64,000 nucleotides of DNA from a virus. The notes beneath the pieces were generated by a model. The model was not told the DNA's origin. It searched no databases and saw only the letters and a list, made by a program, of their open reading frames with translations. Each line of letters opens with the position of its first letter. Positions within the stretch are counted from its first letter, which is position 1. The translations under genes were made by a program, and so were the position numbers. Shown piece by piece: positions 23,396 to 31,928 of this stretch. The DNA lies in the IMG/VR virus record IMGVR_UViG_3300003873_000003, positions 54,361 through 118,360 of that record; one strand, written 5' to 3'.

Positions 23396-24274
23396 ATGCA
23401 CAAATGGGTGGCTGATTCGGAGCCTGAATTTTTAAGTGGTGGTAACATTGATGCAATCTTCGCTGTAAGTGTCTCTGTTGGCGTTGAGGGTCTTACTCGG
23501 CTCGGTCTGTTGATTCCTATGCTCGATGCGGTGATTTCGGGTGTCATAGAGAACCCTAGGCGTTGTGTGTCCCCGTTAGATAGGGCTGTGCTTCTGCGTA
23601 GATTACTTACTGTTGTAAATAAACCGCATACGTTTACATCGAGTGAGATAGTAGATTACCTGCTCTTGGAGCGCAGTATCTATTACAGAGCGATGGAGTA
23701 CGCAAGCAAGAACGCAAAGCGGCTGACTTGCAGCAAAAGTGATTTATTCGTTGGTAAACGTCTAATTGAGAGTTCATACAAAACGAGTAGTGCGTTTCGG
23801 GAGCGGCTTATCCATAGCTACTCTAAACTCGCTGCAAAGCAAGCTCACTATGACTGTACTACATCGGGTCTCGACTTATCTGTTGAGGATGTTTTCATCA
23901 GTTACTTGCTTGCGGTGGGTAAGGCTATTGATAAATACAATAGCACGAAAGGGGCTCTTGCTAGTTTTGTAGCTAACTGGATTACTGCGCACCGTAACGA
24001 TGTAAGCCATGAGTATGGTATATCCTATGTTGTTCCTAAGGGGTATAAAGGGAAGGAGAGCAGTGGCAATAATCTAGCTACAGAGTACGACTGTACTAGC
24101 TACGACTTGAGCATCGACCCTTCTTTTCCTGACTCAAGTGCTGTAGCAGAGGTTGTTATGCGAGTTGACCCCTCAGGTGTACTCGCATTACTATACTCGG
24201 TTGATTTGTCCCCTTTAGGTTTTGAACCGAAAGGTGTAAATGTTGTTCATGAAAAGAAAAATTTTGTTGAATAG
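23396..24274 (+). CDS. Sigma factor-like protein (possible gp55-type late sigma)
   Basis: Residues about 175-202 (GKAIDKYNSTKGALASFVANWI) look like sigma70 region 2.2-2.4, where the usual pattern is Ai.kyd..kG.f.sya...I. The protein is helical and 292 aa, and lacks a clear region 4. It sits just before SSB and recombinase genes; T4 gp55 is likewise near gp46/47. Start: ATG at 23396 (MHKWVADS) after AAGAGGTGG; a GTG two codons earlier is possible. If real, it would direct host RNA polymerase to phage-specific promoters, which fits the repeated AGTGTAAATG motif. The assignment rests on one motif. Confidence 0.5.
   Translation: MHKWVADSEPEFLSGGNIDAIFAVSVSVGVEGLTRLGLLIPMLDAVISGVIENPRRCVSPLDRAVLLRRLLTVVNKPHTFTSSEIVDYLLLERSIYYRAMEYASKNAKRLTCSKSDLFVGKRLIESSYKTSSAFRERLIHSYSKLAAKQAHYDCTTSGLDLSVEDVFISYLLAVGKAIDKYNSTKGALASFVANWITAHRNDVSHEYGISYVVPKGYKGKESSGNNLATEYDCTSYDLSIDPSFPDSSAVAEVVMRVDPSGVLALLYSVDLSPLGFEPKGVNVVHEKKNFVE
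24231..24242 (+). promoter_or_regulatory. AAGGTGTAAATG motif before SSB gene
   Basis: It lies inside the end of the sigma-like gene, 44 bases before the SSB ATG. It matches the AGTGTAAATG motif in 9 of 10 positions. Confidence 0.4.
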
Positions 24275-24285
24275 GAGAAAGTGAT

Positions 24286-25518
24286 ATGGCTAAAGGTTGG
24301 GGTACTACAAAACCTCGTGTGAACGAGGATAGCAAACGGTTAGACCAGTTGGTAGATTTGATAGCTCTGCCTGATGATGAGTACGTGCAAGTACGGTTTG
24401 TGGGGGACATCTTTACGTTTTCCCAACATTGGATGGATATTATCACAAAGCAAGGCAAAAAGACTTCAATCCCTAAGCTGTGCTTGAATTGGGACCCAGA
24501 AGAAGAAGAGTTTGCAGATAACGGTTGCCCTTACTGCGAAGCTCAAGGGAAAGGCGGGGCTATCAACTACCTTGCTAACGCTATCGTGCGTGACTTGCAG
24601 GATGCAGAACCTCGCAAGCCTGTAGCACCTAACGCAAAAGAGCGTAAGACAGGCATTAAAACTGTTGGTAGTAAGTCTTGGACACCTGTAAGGGTGGTAC
24701 GTATCCCCGCAGGTGCAGCGAAGAAAGTTGTTGACTTGGCTGCGTTGAACCGTGTTAAGGGGGAGCCTGTTCCTATGAGCGACCCTAAGTACGGGTGTGA
24801 CGTATCTATCAAGTACGACAGCAAGGCTTCGGGCGCAGATAAGTATGCTGTTCAGAAAGGTGAGCGTACTGCTATCACCAAAGAAGAAACGGCGTACTTG
24901 GTGTATGACTTGGACGTGCAAGTGTTACCTTCCGTTGAGGATAGCATCACAGAGTGTGAAAAGCTTATTAAAATGTCCCCTGACTTTGATGGCGATGACG
25001 ATGGTGGTCGTAGTTCTGCTGGTCGTAAGAAGAAAGTGGGGTCTAAGACTAAACGTCAGAAGAAACGTGAGTTTGAAGAGGATGAACTCGATGGCGAAGA
25101 CTTTGATGACGACCTTGACGGGGACGACATTGATGACGATGCTGATTTCGATGATGACTTGGATGATGACGACCTCGATGAGGAAGACGAAGACCTTGAT
25201 GATGACGACCTTGATGATGACTCCGATGATGACGATTTGGATGACGACTCCGATGATGCTTTATATGATTTGGATGACGACTCCGATGATGCTTTATATG
25301 ATTTGGACGATGATGACTCCGATGAGGATGACGATTTGGATGACCTCGATGACTTTGACGAAGAAGAGGAAGAGGAAGACCCTAAGCCTGTTAAGAAAAC
25401 TCGGCGTAGTGCGTCTAAGAAAGCACCTGCCAAGAAGAAGACACGTTCTTCCGCCAAACCCGAAGAACGTAAACGCCGCCGCCGTGAACCCCGTAGTGGT
25501 CGTAAGTTGAGAGGATAA
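24286..25518 (+). CDS. Single-stranded DNA-binding protein, gp32-like
   Basis: Coats single-stranded DNA in replication and recombination. H48, C66, C81 and C84 (QHW...LCLNW...CPYC) reproduce the His-Cys3 zinc site of T4 gp32. A beta-rich core reaches to about residue 235. Then comes a very long Asp-rich tail (about residues 265-365) like the acidic tails through which SSBs recruit partners, but far longer than usual. Unusually the protein ends in a Lys/Arg-rich segment (APAKKKTRSSAK...RRRREPRSGRK), giving an acid-base two-part tail. Start at 24286 with AGGAGAAA upstream; a terminator follows. Confidence 0.75.
   Translation: MAKGWGTTKPRVNEDSKRLDQLVDLIALPDDEYVQVRFVGDIFTFSQHWMDIITKQGKKTSIPKLCLNWDPEEEEFADNGCPYCEAQGKGGAINYLANAIVRDLQDAEPRKPVAPNAKERKTGIKTVGSKSWTPVRVVRIPAGAAKKVVDLAALNRVKGEPVPMSDPKYGCDVSIKYDSKASGADKYAVQKGERTAITKEETAYLVYDLDVQVLPSVEDSITECEKLIKMSPDFDGDDDGGRSSAGRKKKVGSKTKRQKKREFEEDELDGEDFDDDLDGDDIDDDADFDDDLDDDDLDEEDEDLDDDDLDDDSDDDDLDDDSDDALYDLDDDSDDALYDLDDDDSDEDDDLDDLDDFDEEEEEEDPKPVKKTRRSASKKAPAKKKTRSSAKPEERKRRRREPRSGRKLRG
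25234..25320 (+). repeat. 33-bp tandem repeat in SSB acidic tail
   Basis: The 33-bp unit starting GATTTGGATGACGACTCC occurs at 25234-25266 and 25267-25299 with a partial third. It encodes DLDDDSDDALY and marks recent slippage in the tail. Confidence 0.85.
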
Positions 25519-25547
25519 AATAAACCTTGTATGAGGTGTAAGAGCTT

Positions 25548-25591
25548 AAAAGGCTGTGTGGTGCTACTATTGTCCATGCAGCCTTTTTTTT
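25548..25591 (+). terminator. Rho-independent terminator
   Basis: AGGCTGTGTGG pairs with CCATGCAGCCT (two wobble pairs), followed by eight Ts. It separates the SSB from the recombinase gene. Confidence 0.8.
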
Positions 25592-25623
25592 GTTTACGTT
25601 AAGAATAGTTAGGAGTCTTTATC

Positions 25624-27051
25624 ATGGCAACAGAAAACAAAAGTGTTTCCCTAAGAGGTAGCACTCGTAAGAAAGCAACACCCCGCAAGAAATCTACTGG
25701 TGGTGATACGTCACCGAAGTTCGATTCTATGGCAGGCGATGTTTTAGATGGGATTGAACGGCAGTTCGGTATCACGAGTTCACGAGCCACTTACGGGACT
25801 GCAATCTCCACAGGGATTTTGAATCTCGATTTAGCTATGGGCGGTGGTGTTATTGGTGGCGGTTGGTATACCTTCGCAGGGGTGGAGTCCGCAGGTAAAT
25901 CCACGTCTGTGACTCATATTACGGCAGGTTTAGTGAGGGCAGGCATCCCGACAATCATCCATTGGGATGCAGAGGGTAGTGGCGGTGATGAATACGCAGC
26001 TTCCATTTACGGTGTTGACGATATGGGTGAGGTTTATGGCGAGCGTGATGCGGATGGCGTTTGGGAGAAAGACCCTAAAGTCCGTTACTATAGAAGTTCC
26101 AACCTTGAGCTTTTCTTTGATTTCTGTAGTAAGATGTTACAGAACCTACCCGATAAAACCTACATGGCTTCCTCTAAGAAATGGTACTATGTCTACCCTC
26201 CTACAAGGGATAATAAGTCCAAGTATAAGGGGTCTTACGATGCCAAGCTGTACAAAGAAACCAATCGACTGTTCATTGAAGCCGAAGATGGGAAGCCACA
26301 AGCGGTTATTATCCTAGATAGCTACCCCGCACTTCTACCTAGCGGCGTTGAAGAAGGTGATGATGCTGATAACAGTTTGGCTTTCTTGGCACGAGCATAC
26401 TCCAAACATGTCCCCCGAGTCGCAGGTCGCCTAGCTCAAAAGCAAGTCACAGTCATTGGCGTGAACCAACTGCGTGAGAAGCCTATGGTTCGGTTCGGTA
26501 GCCCCTTCTATGAGGGTTGTGGTAACGCATTGAAGTTTGCTAGTGGTTGCCGCTTATGGTTACACACACGAGCCGTACCCCATGGAAAAGGACAGTTTGA
26601 AGAGGAGACCTCTGTTGAAGAAGAAGGGGGAGTAGATACTTACCGTTACACCTTAATCAAAGCCACAAAGAATAAATACGCTACTCCAAACATGGAAGGG
26701 TGGATGCGTATATGGGTTACTGATTCGCTTGGTGATGGTCGTGGCATCGACCCCGTGTATGATTGCTTCCAGTACCTGCAACGTACCAATCAGATTACAG
26801 GCGGCACAATGAATAAAATTCGTTTGGCTTTCGGGTCTTACTCTGATGAGCCTTCTCGTGTCATACGCTGGCTTGACTTCAAGCGTCTTGTGTTATTCGA
26901 TAAAGCTAATAACGTTAAGTCCCTCAAAGCCCTATGCGAGAGTTTGAAGATAAAGCCTATCAGAATCTATACGCTTTGCCAAAAGCAGATGGCATCAGGT
27001 GAAGGGTGGAGCTTGTTCTTCGAGGCGAACCTTGAGGGTGATAAGAAATGA
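25624..27051 (+). CDS. UvsX/RecA-like recombinase
   Basis: An ATP-dependent strand-exchange protein for homologous recombination and recombination-primed replication. It has a Walker A GVESAGKST (residues about 86-94), a Walker B AVIILDSYPALL (near 230), and VIGVNQLREKP with GSPFYEGCGNALKF, the RecA loop regions. At 475 aa it is longer than RecA or T4 UvsX, with a 50-residue basic N-terminal extension and an insertion near residues 150-210. Start at 25624 with TAGGAG. It overlaps the gp47-like gene by 4 bases (ATGA), forming a recombination operon with the nuclease and primase. Confidence 0.92.
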   Translation: MATENKSVSLRGSTRKKATPRKKSTGGDTSPKFDSMAGDVLDGIERQFGITSSRATYGTAISTGILNLDLAMGGGVIGGGWYTFAGVESAGKSTSVTHITAGLVRAGIPTIIHWDAEGSGGDEYAASIYGVDDMGEVYGERDADGVWEKDPKVRYYRSSNLELFFDFCSKMLQNLPDKTYMASSKKWYYVYPPTRDNKSKYKGSYDAKLYKETNRLFIEAEDGKPQAVIILDSYPALLPSGVEEGDDADNSLAFLARAYSKHVPRVAGRLAQKQVTVIGVNQLREKPMVRFGSPFYEGCGNALKFASGCRLWLHTRAVPHGKGQFEEETSVEEEGGVDTYRYTLIKATKNKYATPNMEGWMRIWVTDSLGDGRGIDPVYDCFQYLQRTNQITGGTMNKIRLAFGSYSDEPSRVIRWLDFKRLVLFDKANNVKSLKALCESLKIKPIRIYTLCQKQMASGEGWSLFFEANLEGDKK

Positions 27052-28094
27052 CGGCGAAGCTTAGATTTGTTTTCTGTAGTGACTTCCATTTAGGGGCACT
27101 AAAGCAACACTTCGGCAAGCAGGCAACTTCCTACATACTCGATTGCTGTAAAAAGGCTTTCGAGTATGCTGTGGAAGAGGGTATGGATGTTGTTGTCATT
27201 GGGGGTGACATCGCAGACAAGCTTCCTCTTGCACAGGAAGACTTGCTTGCTCTGATACGTCTTTTCCATTCTTTCCCTACGCTGCACTTTCATATTGATA
27301 TGGGGAACCATGACTTCGATAGTGAGGATAACAATTCACTTACACTGCTAGAGTGGTTGGGTGAGGTGCAGCTAGTCCCCAACTGCACTGTGTACACAAG
27401 CCTCACCCTGACAGACATTGAGGGTATTCCTTTCTGTTTCGTTCCTCACCCGTTCACAGCGGCTATTGAGACAGATACACCCAAGATAAACGTAGGACAC
27501 TTTGAAGTTCGGGGTGCAACTCGTGACAACGGCTCTGTGAATAATAAGGGTGTTGAACTAGCTGACCTTTCTGATGATTACTGGTTGGTGGGTCACCTTC
27601 ATACACATCAATACCACTACAAGAAGCGTATTGCGTATTGTGGGAGTCTATTTCAGAAGACCTTTGGGGAGAAACTTCCCAAGGGGTTTTTGGCATGTGA
27701 GGCGCACTTCAATGGGACTAAGCTTCGTATGCGTTCAATGTTTATTGAGTCAAAGCCTGCCATGTTTCTTCGCACTAAGTACGCTAAGTCGGAGGATGGG
27801 CTGCGTGTACGGAACGCTGCGAACGTCAGATACAGACTTTTCGTTGACGCTTCGGTAGAGGTTCCCGAATCCTACCTAGCGGATAATCCGTCTGTTACCT
27901 CGTTGGTGGTTGGTGAGAAGGAAGACTTGAAAGCAATCAAGGATTTCTCTGTTACTGTAGATACTGAAATACTAGGGGACGATTTAGCTACTATTGGTCT
28001 TGAAGATTACCTTGAAGCGCAAGGTCTCGATGAAACCCATGTGGCTAGGTCTCTCGCTATTGTGGAGGATTATTTATGCCCACAGACATCGTAG
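27048..28094 (+). CDS. SbcD/Mre11-like nuclease (T4 gp47 type)
   Basis: A metal-dependent phosphoesterase, the nuclease subunit partnering the SbcC-like ATPase. Motifs in order: CSDFHLGA, VVIGGDIADK, GNHDFD, VGHFEV and VGHLHTHQYH, the five-motif set of calcineurin-like exonucleases. 348 aa, close to T4 gp47 (339). It is translationally coupled to the recombinase (4-base overlap) and overlaps the primase by 19 bases. Its ATPase partner lies on the opposite strand at 2.6-4.7 kb. Confidence 0.93.
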   Translation: MTAKLRFVFCSDFHLGALKQHFGKQATSYILDCCKKAFEYAVEEGMDVVVIGGDIADKLPLAQEDLLALIRLFHSFPTLHFHIDMGNHDFDSEDNNSLTLLEWLGEVQLVPNCTVYTSLTLTDIEGIPFCFVPHPFTAAIETDTPKINVGHFEVRGATRDNGSVNNKGVELADLSDDYWLVGHLHTHQYHYKKRIAYCGSLFQKTFGEKLPKGFLACEAHFNGTKLRMRSMFIESKPAMFLRTKYAKSEDGLRVRNAANVRYRLFVDASVEVPESYLADNPSVTSLVVGEKEDLKAIKDFSVTVDTEILGDDLATIGLEDYLEAQGLDETHVARSLAIVEDYLCPQTS

Positions 28095-28969
28095 TTGGTG
28101 AGTTGCAGAATTATGTGCGAACAACCCACACTACCTATCGGCGTGGTTCGGGCTACTGGTTTGTAGCCTGTCCATTCCACAAGGAAAAAACACCGAGTTG
28201 CAAGGTGAATACAAAAGCCTCGACCAAGTACCATGTTGGTGACTTCAAGTGCTTCGGTTGTGGCATCCGTGGTGACTGGGGAGCATTTAGTGCAGAGGCT
28301 AACCTAAAGGGTATTTCCTTTGTTGAGAACTTTAGTGAGTACGGTGCTGTTGGGAAGGTTAGCACTCGTGAGGTGACGGAGGAATACGACCCCGTTATGG
28401 CGTTTGACTGGAAGAAGAAGGATGGTGACTGGAGGGGGATTCCTAATGATACCGTACGTGCTGTAGGTGGTAAAAAGGTATTCTCTGACTTCTTCAATGA
28501 TACAGCCTTGTTTCTTCCTTGTAGTGTCAACGGTTCCGTTTTAGGAGGCATAACTTGCCGACTATCGAAGGGGGAGGGGCTATCTTACCTCAACACCAAG
28601 GGTATTTGGTCAAAGCGGTCACTTTACCCTTACGACCACACTGCAAACATGGTTGAAGCTCTATCGTTAGACTATGCTGTGCTTGTTGAGGGACCTAGAG
28701 ACGCATTAAGGCTTATCTCGTATGGTATACCTGCGGTGGCAGTGCTTGGGGTTGAGTCGTGGAGTTCCTTTAAGGCTGACTTGTTGTACGCTATGGGTAT
28801 CTCTACCTTGGTAGTATTTTCTGATGGGGATAAAGCAGGCAACACGCTGTATAAGAAGGTTACAGCTTCTGTACTACTCCCTACCATAAAGGTGAAGGTT
28901 CAGTATGGCGAAGACCCTGGTAACTGTAAGGAGAGTAAGATAAAGGCTATCAAGCGCAAGTTCGGTTGA
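28076..28969 (+). CDS. DnaG-like DNA primase
   Basis: Makes RNA primers for replication. An N-terminal CHC2-type zinc ribbon (C32, H35, C59, C62; CPFHKEKTPSC...KCFGCGIRGDW) is followed by a short RNA polymerase-like core and a TOPRIM with VEGPRDALRL (near residue 203) and FSDGDKAGN (near 249). At 297 aa it is a compact form of DnaG without the C-terminal helicase-binding domain. It starts inside the end of the gp47-like gene and closes the recombination operon; a two-way terminator follows. Confidence 0.92.
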   Translation: MPTDIVVGELQNYVRTTHTTYRRGSGYWFVACPFHKEKTPSCKVNTKASTKYHVGDFKCFGCGIRGDWGAFSAEANLKGISFVENFSEYGAVGKVSTREVTEEYDPVMAFDWKKKDGDWRGIPNDTVRAVGGKKVFSDFFNDTALFLPCSVNGSVLGGITCRLSKGEGLSYLNTKGIWSKRSLYPYDHTANMVEALSLDYAVLVEGPRDALRLISYGIPAVAVLGVESWSSFKADLLYAMGISTLVVFSDGDKAGNTLYKKVTASVLLPTIKVKVQYGEDPGNCKESKIKAIKRKFG

Positions 28970-28993
28970 TGTTACCCTATATTTTAGACAAAT

Positions 28994-29031
28994 AAAAAGG
29001 CACGGTGTATTTGATTACACCGTGCCTTTTT
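28994..29031. terminator. Bidirectional terminator between convergent genes
   Basis: AAAAAGGCACGGTGTA and TACACCGTGCCTTTTT form a perfect 16-bp stem around six bases, with a T tract on either strand. It serves both the primase transcript and the convergent gene at 29052. Confidence 0.95.
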
Positions 29032-29051
29032 ACGTTGTGGACTTGGGTTTC

Positions 29052-29621
29052 TTACTTATCCTTTTTCTGGGCTAACGCCTGCATGTGTTCTGTTAGTTTG
29101 GAGCTTGAAGCTTTCTTAGCGACATATTCACAATCTTCTTTGGTCAACTGTGATTCGATGGTGCGAAGTTCATTAAAGCGTTCAACATCCGAGATGCCTT
29201 CACGTCCCATGATTTCGATTACCTGTGGTGCTATAGCCGCTAGAGGGTCTTCTTCTGATTTCGTCTGTTCAGACAGTGTACCAGTTGCAGCCATAGAACG
29301 CATACGTTCACGGACATTGGCATCTTCCGCCTTCCCTTCTTCCGATTCGAGAGTTTTAATAGCGGCTTCGGGCTTGATTAAAACAAGAGTACCGTTGAAC
29401 ACTGCTTGACGGAAGCTGTGCGATTTCAGTAACGCTCCTTTATCCACCTGTTCACTCAACTCGATTGGAATCCAAGTTTTTGGAATACGAATCGGGACCT
29501 GTGTGTTCTCACCCGATAAGACTGTCATACATACTGTACCGATTGGGTTAGTCCCGTTCACCACGAATACTCGGCGGCTGTTAGAAACTTCCATTTCGCT
29601 GAACTTCATTACACCTTCCAT
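29052..29621 (-). CDS. Hypothetical protein, 189 aa
   Basis: Unrecognised. It starts at 29621 (MEGVMKFSEMEVSNSRR) with TGGAG upstream. The N-terminal 75 residues are beta-rich (VFVVNGTNPIGTVCMTVL, VPIRIPKTWIPIEL), followed by a helical, charged C-terminal half. The beta part with NGTNPIGTV recalls small virion or chaperone proteins, but nothing firm. It is the last gene of the minus-strand island. Confidence 0.7.
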   Translation of the reverse strand: MEGVMKFSEMEVSNSRRVFVVNGTNPIGTVCMTVLSGENTQVPIRIPKTWIPIELSEQVDKGALLKSHSFRQAVFNGTLVLIKPEAAIKTLESEEGKAEDANVRERMRSMAATGTLSEQTKSEEDPLAAIAPQVIEIMGREGISDVERFNELRTIESQLTKEDCEYVAKKASSSKLTEHMQALAQKKDK

Positions 29622-29724
29622 CTTTATTCTCCATTTAACCTTTTATATGTTACTTCTGCATACGTTGCTCATAGCAATTAACTAAAACGAACTACAAAAA
29701 AAAATCTCTACTCGTTAGACTTTT

Positions 29725-30327
29725 TCATTTTACTTCACCCCCCATCATGCTCTTTATGTTCTCGTATAGCATACTGCTTATACCTAGAACCTCGTAGGGA
29801 GTCCTTTCCGAGCCTACTTTGCGCAGCACGCTTTCATCTAGGAACAGCCTAGCCGCTAGTACCGCAGGGTCGTTCTCCGTATGTGAGCCACACAGCTTCA
29901 TATTCCCTCTTGTTATGATTAGCTGTAGTTGCTTCCTTATGTTCTCGCACTTGGTATCTGATTCGCATACAGTATGCTTTCTTCCGCAAGTTTCACACAG
30001 ACCCCTGATGTCTATATATGAGTCGAGTTTCATAATATCAATGACGGCAGTCAACTTATGGATGTTGGCGTTCGTATCGAGGGTGTGTGGCTCTACACCC
30101 CTAGCCTCTGCTATCTGTGCGATAGAGAAGTCTTCTGTTTCCGCCATGCTATCAAGTATACACGCAGGTGACGCTTTACCGCTGAACGCTACGTTAGCTG
30201 GGCACTCGGTTGTTTGGCATACGCCTATATACCTAACTTGTGAGTACAAACATGATTTCGTTACAGTCGTTGGTTCCGTGTTTTCCTCTTCTTTGAGCTG
30301 CTTGCTTTCTCCACGTCTCTTAGACAT
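29725..30327 (-). CDS. Cys-rich hypothetical protein, 200 aa
   Basis: Unrecognised. It starts at 30327 (MSKRRGESKQLKEEE) with GGAGGA, inside the resolvase gene (67-base overlap in another frame). Two Cys groups are seen: C..SQVRYIGVCQTTEC (residues about 26-40) and CETCGRKHTVC...C (about 110-130), together a likely two-zinc protein. Its tight coupling to the resolvase suggests work on DNA junctions or recombination, but there is no family match. Confidence 0.7.
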   Translation of the reverse strand: MSKRRGESKQLKEEENTEPTTVTKSCLYSQVRYIGVCQTTECPANVAFSGKASPACILDSMAETEDFSIAQIAEARGVEPHTLDTNANIHKLTAVIDIMKLDSYIDIRGLCETCGRKHTVCESDTKCENIRKQLQLIITRGNMKLCGSHTENDPAVLAARLFLDESVLRKVGSERTPYEVLGISSMLYENIKSMMGGEVK

Positions 30328-30809
30328 CTATTAAAGTCCTCCCTCGTCTCTAGTATCTTAATGTTCAATTCTCTTTGTAAGCCATATATGCCGATTAGCG
30401 TAGCATCTAGCTCATGCGGGGTTACAGCGCACCTAGGGTACGCCAGTTTCAATGAGCCATCGAACGTTCTCATTTGCTTGTTTGTGCTGTTCTTCCACAC
30501 AGCCGCACTGAACAGCTTGGGGTTCATTGTGTACATAGAGCCAAGCATCAGGTTCACTTTCTCTAGGGCTGCCACCTTGCCTCCTCTGCTAACGTATCTC
30601 TCAACGAATATATGCTTCGCTTCGTAGGTGATACTCGACATCTCACTAACGAACCCCGATAGCTTCATGTTCAAGTTCTTGTCGATTTTGTCCACAGGGT
30701 TAGACAATAAACCGCACTTCATAACTGTTAGCTCTCGTAGTGGTTGAACGTACCGCATGATTGAATACGCAAAGTTTACTGTCCCCGGGTCTAAACCTAC
30801 AAAAATCAT
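30261..30809 (-). CDS. RuvC-like Holliday junction resolvase
   Basis: Cuts four-way junctions left by recombination before packaging. It has GLDPGT with the first acidic residue D7, IFVERYVSRGG with the second (near residue 70), and TPHELDATLIGIYG with the last acidic residue near 140, the RuvC order. 182 aa, about RuvC size. Start at 30809 with AAAGGAGGA. A basic tail (KASSSKKRKTRNQRL) is encoded in the region shared with the next gene. It takes the place of T4 gp49, an unrelated resolvase. Confidence 0.85.
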   Translation of the reverse strand: MIFVGLDPGTVNFAYSIMRYVQPLRELTVMKCGLLSNPVDKIDKNLNMKLSGFVSEMSSITYEAKHIFVERYVSRGGKVAALEKVNLMLGSMYTMNPKLFSAAVWKNSTNKQMRTFDGSLKLAYPRCAVTPHELDATLIGIYGLQRELNIKILETREDFNRCLRDVEKASSSKKRKTRNQRL

Positions 30810-30869
30810 ATCGTCCTCCTTTGTGCTGTGGCTGATACCTTAATTAACTTTAAGGAGGTAGCCTTCGTC

Positions 30870-31919
30870 ATGCTTATACCCAATAACAGTAAGAGTCCAG
30901 CGAAGCAACGTCTTGGTACTTTTGTTGATGCCGCTAACCAACAATATCTCAACGCTATTGACGTTGAAGCCGTCCCAATAGCCATCTATAATAAGACACG
31001 CAGTAAGGGTTCAGAGTGTTCTTGTTACAAAGACCACTCACTAGGCAAGCTGAAAGAGCAGCCTCCACAAACAGATGCGAATAAGACCCGAAGTTCACGT
31101 ACTGTAACCTTGCGTAAGTTCTCGCACAACGGTCAGCCTGTAGCCGTTGACCAACCACTCCCTAGCAATGTTGACCCTTTGGCAGCACTCGATATACCTC
31201 CAGCCCCAGTTCCTGATGAACTTGCAGCAGGTCTTGTTGCTTTTAACAATGATGGTATCTACGGGGGTTCTACCACAAAGTGCTGCATTTGCTTTGGTAC
31301 TGGTCATGTCGGCGGATACACGTATAAGAGCGGGCTTCGTCTTGTCATGGATGTTCAATCGGCTACCTTAACGGGTAATGGTTTGGATGATACTGTGCGA
31401 CCGTTCTGCACTTATGACAATACGACAGCCACTTGGTCATTTAGACGTCCCCAGTACTACTCCTCCGTTGACATACGTGTGTACAACAACGATAAGTTGT
31501 TGCCTGTTAAGCCTGTGTTCACAGAGAACGGTGTTGTGGTTGACTTGTTGAACCCCTTACATCCGCCTTCTGTAGCCTCTACTGTGTGTACAGTAACCTC
31601 GCAAACACCTTTTACACATTGTGTTCTACGGTTTGATTTCGCCCCAAGAGATATGGCGAGTATGGGTGCAGTTAATTACAACAAGGATGTACTCAATGAG
31701 AACGTGGGTGGTGAGGTGGAGATAGTGCTTCCCCCTTCAATCTACGTTTACCCCGAAGATGTTATTGTTGATAACTTGAATCGTGGTTGGGAAGTGCAAG
31801 GTACAGATGAGCTACTTACTGCGCTGAACGTTTGTATAAACAGGGTAGCCACATGTCGAATTTTGCAACCGTGGGCTACTCAAGTCGTCTTAAAGGATAT
31901 GCCACTAAGTTGGCAGTAG
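30870..31919 (+). CDS. Virion protein with Cys cluster, 349 aa
   Basis: The first gene of the plus-strand virion block. The start is the ATG at 30870 (MLIPNNSKSPAK), 11 bases after AAGGAGG, not an upstream GTG. The centre has a CSCY motif and CCICFGTGHVGGY, a short zinc-ribbon-like pattern seen in some phage neck proteins. The C-terminal half is beta-rich. It lies next to neck-type genes, so a head completion or connector role is likely. Exact family unknown. Confidence 0.65.
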   Translation: MLIPNNSKSPAKQRLGTFVDAANQQYLNAIDVEAVPIAIYNKTRSKGSECSCYKDHSLGKLKEQPPQTDANKTRSSRTVTLRKFSHNGQPVAVDQPLPSNVDPLAALDIPPAPVPDELAAGLVAFNNDGIYGGSTTKCCICFGTGHVGGYTYKSGLRLVMDVQSATLTGNGLDDTVRPFCTYDNTTATWSFRRPQYYSSVDIRVYNNDKLLPVKPVFTENGVVVDLLNPLHPPSVASTVCTVTSQTPFTHCVLRFDFAPRDMASMGAVNYNKDVLNENVGGEVEIVLPPSIYVYPEDVIVDNLNRGWEVQGTDELLTALNVCINRVATCRILQPWATQVVLKDMPLSWQ

Positions 31920-31928
31920 GAGATTAAA

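Noticed and set aside
25056-25577. Long minus-strand open frame rich in Ser
   Set aside because: It is the mirror of the Asp-rich codons of the SSB tail, has no ribosome site, and runs through the terminator.
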